Below are positions 7,179 to 10,228 of a stretch of 10,228 nucleotides of DNA, one piece after another. The position numbers and the translations under genes were made by a program. The notes beneath the pieces are model-generated. The model made no database searches. It was not told where the DNA came from and saw nothing but the letters and a program-made list of their open reading frames with translations. The stretch's first letter is position 1, and each line of letters starts with the position of its first letter. The DNA comes from Planctomycetaceae bacterium (lineage in GTDB: Bacteria > Planctomycetota > Planctomycetia > Planctomycetales > Planctomycetaceae), in assembly GCA_029259875.1 (NCBI GenBank), contig JAJDEK010000367.1, forward strand, positions 1 to 10,228, in the 5' to 3' direction.

Positions 7179-8732
7179 TTAGTTTCCTTCCTGATTGGTT
7201 TCACCTGTGACCTGAATTCGCTCCCCCGATTTGAGTCCTTCTTTGGGGGTGGAGATCAGATGGCTGGTCAGGTTTAAGCCTTGTTTGACTTCAACCAGGG
7301 GACCGATCGTTTTCGTGTCGACTTCGATTAATTGGCGTCGGGTAATATTTTTAGATTGATCAACGATCCAGACAAAACTTTGTCCAGCTTCATTGGACTC
7401 AATCATTTTTCTGGGGATATAAATGCGGGTCTCTTCATTAGTATTTGATGCCTTTTCTGGAAGCGCAGGGGCCAGGAACGTGACATCGACCAGCATTTCC
7501 GGCTTTAAAAGCGGAGAAGCAGTTTCAATTTCGACTTTGACCTGTAATGTGTTCTTCTGAATGTCTGCTTCAGAGCTGATATAGAGCACTTTTCCTGTCA
7601 CAGGTTGACTCAATGCGGGATTGTTGATTTGGACAGGCTGGTTTAAGCTGACTTTGGGGATATCTTCAAAGCGGACATCAACTCTGATCTGTAACATTTC
7701 AGGGCGATACATGGTGACGACGGTACTGCCATCAAATCCTTCCATCTTGGTCAGCATATTTCCTATGCTGGAGCCAGGATGTCCGATGAGTCGGTAGACA
7801 CGACCATCGACGGGGGCACGGATCGTCATACGGTCTAAGGCCAGTTTGGCTTCATCTGCTGAGACCTGGGCACGCTCCAATTGTGCGGCTGCTGCTTGAA
7901 CTTTGGCGAGGGTTTCGTCGCGTTCTTGTGTTTCTTCCGTTAACAGCTCCAGCTCTTTTTGCAGTGCATCTTTGCGTGCTTGTAAGGCTTTCTGTTCAAC
8001 GATCAGAGATTCCTTGCGGTTATCCAGTTCTTCATACGTTGCTTTGGCAGATTCCAATTCGGTCAGAGCTTCGTCAACGGTGCGCTGCGAGACTGCTGCC
8101 TTTGCTGAAAGTCTGCGATCATAATCATTTTTTGCAAAATTCAGTTTTGCTTTTGCACTACGGAGCATAAAAGGTAAATTTGTAAGTTCTGTATTTTTCT
8201 TGGCCAGTTCTGCTTCTGCCGCTCTGAGAACGGATTCGCGATGCACCGGTTGTTCGAGACGAATTTGTGCCGCTTTTAAGATGGCTTTCATCTGCTGTAG
8301 TTCTGCTTCGCGTAGTTTCAGATTGGCGAGTGCGTGATTGTAGGTCAGTTCCGCATCTCTTCTCACCATTAACGCTATTGGTTGATCTTTTTTGACACTT
8401 TGATCTTCGACTACCAAAAGTTGTTCAATGACCCCCGGTTCTAATGCTGCCACGCGAATGGGAGTAGGCCGTGGTTCGACCCAGCCAGCGGCCTGGAAGA
8501 GCGGCGTTCCTGCATTACGGATGGAAGATTGCGTTACAATCACAGGCATGACTGTGACTGGCTTGGGCGGAAAAACGAGATCACGTGAGACCCAGCAGAT
8601 CAATGCCAGAAAGCCCACCAGCAATGTGCCCGGTAACAAATAACGTGTGATAAATCGAAAGCGAGTGTGTCCTCGTATCTGCGAGGACTCACTGCGATCG
8701 ATGGCTAATTGTGATAAATCGACTTGAGACAT
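7179..8732 (-). CDS. HlyD/MacA-like periplasmic adaptor (membrane fusion protein)
   Basis: This 517-residue protein has the membrane fusion layout: a cytoplasmic N-terminus, one membrane helix (about 33-49), the first half of a lipoyl-like domain (about 92-125, [25 protein letters not shown] pattern), a long coiled coil rich in Ala, Glu, Leu and Lys (about 126-300), the second lipoyl half ([13 protein letters not shown], 303-315), a beta-barrel region (about 345-420) and a membrane-proximal C-terminal domain ending in [13 protein letters not shown]. It is longer than typical MacA (about 370), mainly through the hairpin and N-terminus. It should bridge the permeases to periplasmic or outer-membrane partners. 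ATG is 3 bases after the lipoprotein stop, with GGAAA just upstream. No TolC-like gene is in the window. Confidence 0.92.
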   Translation of the reverse strand: MSQVDLSQLAIDRSESSQIRGHTRFRFITRYLLPGTLLVGFLALICWVSRDLVFPPKPVTVMPVIVTQSSIRNAGTPLFQAAGWVEPRPTPIRVAALEPGVIEQLLVVEDQSVKKDQPIALMVRRDAELTYNHALANLKLREAELQQMKAILKAAQIRLEQPVHRESVLRAAEAELAKKNTELTNLPFMLRSAKAKLNFAKNDYDRRLSAKAAVSQRTVDEALTELESAKATYEELDNRKESLIVEQKALQARKDALQKELELLTEETQERDETLAKVQAAAAQLERAQVSADEAKLALDRMTIRAPVDGRVYRLIGHPGSSIGNMLTKMEGFDGSTVVTMYRPEMLQIRVDVRFEDIPKVSLNQPVQINNPALSQPVTGKVLYISSEADIQKNTLQVKVEIETASPLLKPEMLVDVTFLAPALPEKASNTNEETRIYIPRKMIESNEAGQSFVWIVDQSKNITRRQLIEVDTKTIGPLVEVKQGLNLTSHLISTPKEGLKSGERIQVTGETNQEGN

Positions 8733-8735
8733 AGT

Positions 8736-9281
8736 TTATTTCCGAACAAAGATCCCATTGGCAAACACGGTGAGATTGCCGGTGTCGTCCCGTTTTGCTT
8801 TGCCTTTGACAACGACCGTTTGCAATTCTTTAAGGTTTAACAGTTTTCGTGCATCTTCCTTAATGAGCGTACCGTCTTCATCAACAACTTTGATTAACGC
8901 CATTGCGGTTGGCAGTTTGTCGGTTTCACAGCAGTAATCCCAAGGCTTTTCACAGCCATCGCCGGGGATATCACTACAGGCCTTGAGTGAATTATCGACA
9001 ATCGAAAAAACAGCGCGGCCATCGACCCAGGGGTTTTCACTACCACCAATGCGTCCCACGATCACGACTTCTTCATCATTTTGAGCCGATTCACGGGCTT
9101 TGATCACTTCTTCCGCACCCGCTGGTTCACTTGTCAGTAAGATTTCTGTGGTTGCTGTTGGCTTGCTGGGAGCCAATTCAGTCGTACTTTTGTTTTCAGG
9201 CGCAGGAGTCGAGTTACCACAGCCGACTACTAAAGTGATAGCAACTGAAAACAACATCATTTGACACATTAAACTTTTCAT
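8736..9281 (-). CDS. Putative lipoprotein with cysteine cluster, possible OB-like fold
   Basis: The 181-residue product starts with a lipoprotein signal: a charged start, a hydrophobic segment (7-20) and lipobox LVVGC with lipidation site C21. A low-complexity Thr/Pro/Glu linker (23-55) follows. The C-terminal domain (about 70-181) has alternating beta-like segments (EVVIVGRIGG, AVFSIVD, MALIKVVD, QTVVVKGKAK, LTVFANGIFV) that suggest a small beta-barrel, perhaps OB-like. Within it C102, C110, C117 and C118 form a cluster including DGCEKPWDYCCE (108-119), which may bind a metal or form disulfides. I do not recognise the family with certainty. AAGGA eight bases before the ATG supports the start. 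Its place between permease 2 and the adaptor suggests a periplasmic accessory or cargo-handling part of the transporter. Confidence 0.8.
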   Translation of the reverse strand: MKSLMCQMMLFSVAITLVVGCGNSTPAPENKSTTELAPSKPTATTEILLTSEPAGAEEVIKARESAQNDEEVVIVGRIGGSENPWVDGRAVFSIVDNSLKACSDIPGDGCEKPWDYCCETDKLPTAMALIKVVDEDGTLIKEDARKLLNLKELQTVVVKGKAKRDDTGNLTVFANGIFVRK

Positions 9282-9309
9282 TCTTTCAATCCTTTTCCAT
9301 TTCTGTTGA

Positions 9310-9330
9310 GCTCGAAAACGAGATTCGAGC
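9310..9330 (-). promoter_or_regulatory. 7-bp hairpin in permease 2 / lipoprotein gap
   Basis: GCTCGAA (9310-9316) and TTCGAGC (9324-9330) are perfect complements around a 7-base loop. The hairpin sits just after the permease 2 stop in the operon's only sizeable gap (54 bases). In RNA no U-run follows, so it is not a classical intrinsic terminator; it could be a processing, stabilising or attenuating element that sets permease 2 apart from the downstream genes. The function is inferred. Confidence 0.45.
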
Positions 9331-9335
9331 AGTAA

Positions 9336-10228
9336 TTAAACTGATTTTAATCCATCCACAATCGGCAGTCTGAGCGCACGCAGGGCAGGGGGGATGGCTC
9401 CCAAAAGCCCCAGTAGCACTCCCACACTACAGCCGATGAGTAGTGAAATACTGTCGATTTGTAGTGTGAAGGCGCCCATCGTAAATCGCACAGAGATACC
9501 ATTGATCAAGAATATAGCAATCAGTGCGGCGATCAGACTGGCTGTGACTGCCAGGAGAAGACCTTCCTGAATCAAACTAATCACAATCGCGCGGCGCATA
9601 AAACCAATTGTCTGTAACGTCGATAGTTCTTTCGTGCGTCCGACGACTGCTCCGTAAAGCGTATTTAAACCCGCAAACACACCCGCGCCTGATACCAGAA
9701 AAACCACTAACCACGCCAACATGCGGATGGGACCATAATCTTTTTTCAGGCCTTGATAATAATTAATCTCTTGGATCGACTGTAGTTCAAGATCCAGACG
9801 TTCTTTACAAAACATGTTTAGATCCGGGTAATCCGATGGTGAGTTCAAAGTGATTGCAACCACACTCAAATCCTGACGTTTCATCGCTTGCTGTAATTCA
9901 TCTAAGCGGCACCAGATTTCCGATTCGAATGCCGAACCAGCGGCTGAAAAAATGCCGCTGATTTTCCAAGAGCGACCTTCCAGGGTTAACTCTTTTCCGA
10001 TTGATATCTGATCGTCGGAAGCATCCAATTTTGTCGCCACCAATTGCCCTACGAGAATCTCTCCTGGTCCTGGCCAGGTTCCTGTTTCCAATTCTACTTG
10101 TCTGCGAACTAATAAAGCTGACTGAGTCACACCGCGTACGAGTCCCATTTCTGATTCCTGTTGTCCTGGGATCTCAATTTGAGTGCCAAGATAGAGTTCG
10201 GGTGAGACATACTTGCGATTATGAAATG
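9336..10228 (-). CDS. FtsX/MacB-type ABC transporter permease (permease 2, partial, N-terminus beyond right edge)
   Basis: The frame runs from the TAA at 9336 to the window edge without a stop, giving 296 residues; the ATG at 10148 is internal, because the open frame continues upstream with recognisable periplasmic-domain sequence (KYVSPELYLGTQIEIPG). The N-terminal helix is missing. Visible are part of the periplasmic domain (to about residue 165 of the visible part), then three membrane helices (about 169-193, 213-243, 258-283). The coupling segment GRTKELSTLQTIGFMRR (196-212) matches the FtsX-like permease pattern, and the protein ends VDGLKSV, echoing permease 1. It is the first visible gene of the operon and the likely dimer partner of permease 1; the two are clearly different in sequence. 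The operon's promoter lies outside the window. Confidence 0.9.
   Translation of the reverse strand, partial: FHNRKYVSPELYLGTQIEIPGQQESEMGLVRGVTQSALLVRRQVELETGTWPGPGEILVGQLVATKLDASDDQISIGKELTLEGRSWKISGIFSAAGSAFESEIWCRLDELQQAMKRQDLSVVAITLNSPSDYPDLNMFCKERLDLELQSIQEINYYQGLKKDYGPIRMLAWLVVFLVSGAGVFAGLNTLYGAVVGRTKELSTLQTIGFMRRAIVISLIQEGLLLAVTASLIAALIAIFLINGISVRFTMGAFTLQIDSISLLIGCSVGVLLGLLGAIPPALRALRLPIVDGLKSV

Noticed and set aside
9336..10148. Permease 2 as a complete 270-residue gene starting at 10148
   Set aside because: The frame continues without a stop to the window edge with periplasmic-domain sequence, and the family needs an N-terminal membrane helix; the ATG is internal.

Overview
The window most likely comes from a planctomycete (Planctomycetota, Planctomycetaceae-like). 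This rests on two Tat-exported DUF1501 proteins, a family strongly expanded in that phylum, and on the overall gene style: a long receiver-PAS-kinase protein and a split MacB/LolCDE-like ABC system with HlyD-type adaptor. Base composition looks roughly balanced. No rRNA, tRNA, CRISPR, insertion sequence or integrase was seen. Genus and species cannot be fixed from the sequence alone.

Left part (1-1574). A minus-strand sensor kinase gene, cut by the window's left edge, encodes a receiver domain, a PAS domain and the phospho-acceptor part of a histidine kinase. Its 5' leader holds a perfect 9-bp inverted repeat. In RNA form this can extend to pair with the gene's own Shine-Dalgarno sequence. 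The 332 bases upstream of the kinase carry no convincing gene.

Middle (1575-5301). Two DUF1501 genes lie in opposite directions around a small regulator gene: DUF1501-1 (minus), the regulator (minus), a 0.4-kb spacer, then DUF1501-2 (plus). The regulator is a LexA winged-helix DNA-binding domain whose reading frame stops just after the region matching the LexA self-cleavage site, so it has no peptidase. Neither DUF1501 gene has the large cytochrome-type DUF1549/DUF1553 partner that often accompanies this family.

Right part (5308-10228). A tightly packed minus-strand operon reads permease 2 (cut by the right edge), lipoprotein, HlyD-like adaptor, ABC ATPase, permease 1. The last three junctions are only 2-3 bases and look translationally coupled. 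The first junction is 54 bases and holds a 7-bp hairpin. Together the products look like an inner-membrane ABC transporter of the LolCDE/MacAB mechanotransmission type: two different FtsX-fold permeases around one LolD-type ATPase, a periplasmic adaptor with a long coiled coil, and a lipoprotein with a cysteine cluster. The operon's last gene converges on DUF1501-2 with a 6-bp gap.

Most notable for follow-up: the possible Shine-Dalgarno-sequestering leader of the kinase, the LexA-like protein truncated at its cleavage site between two DUF1501 genes, and the unusual lipoprotein built into the two-permease transporter operon.
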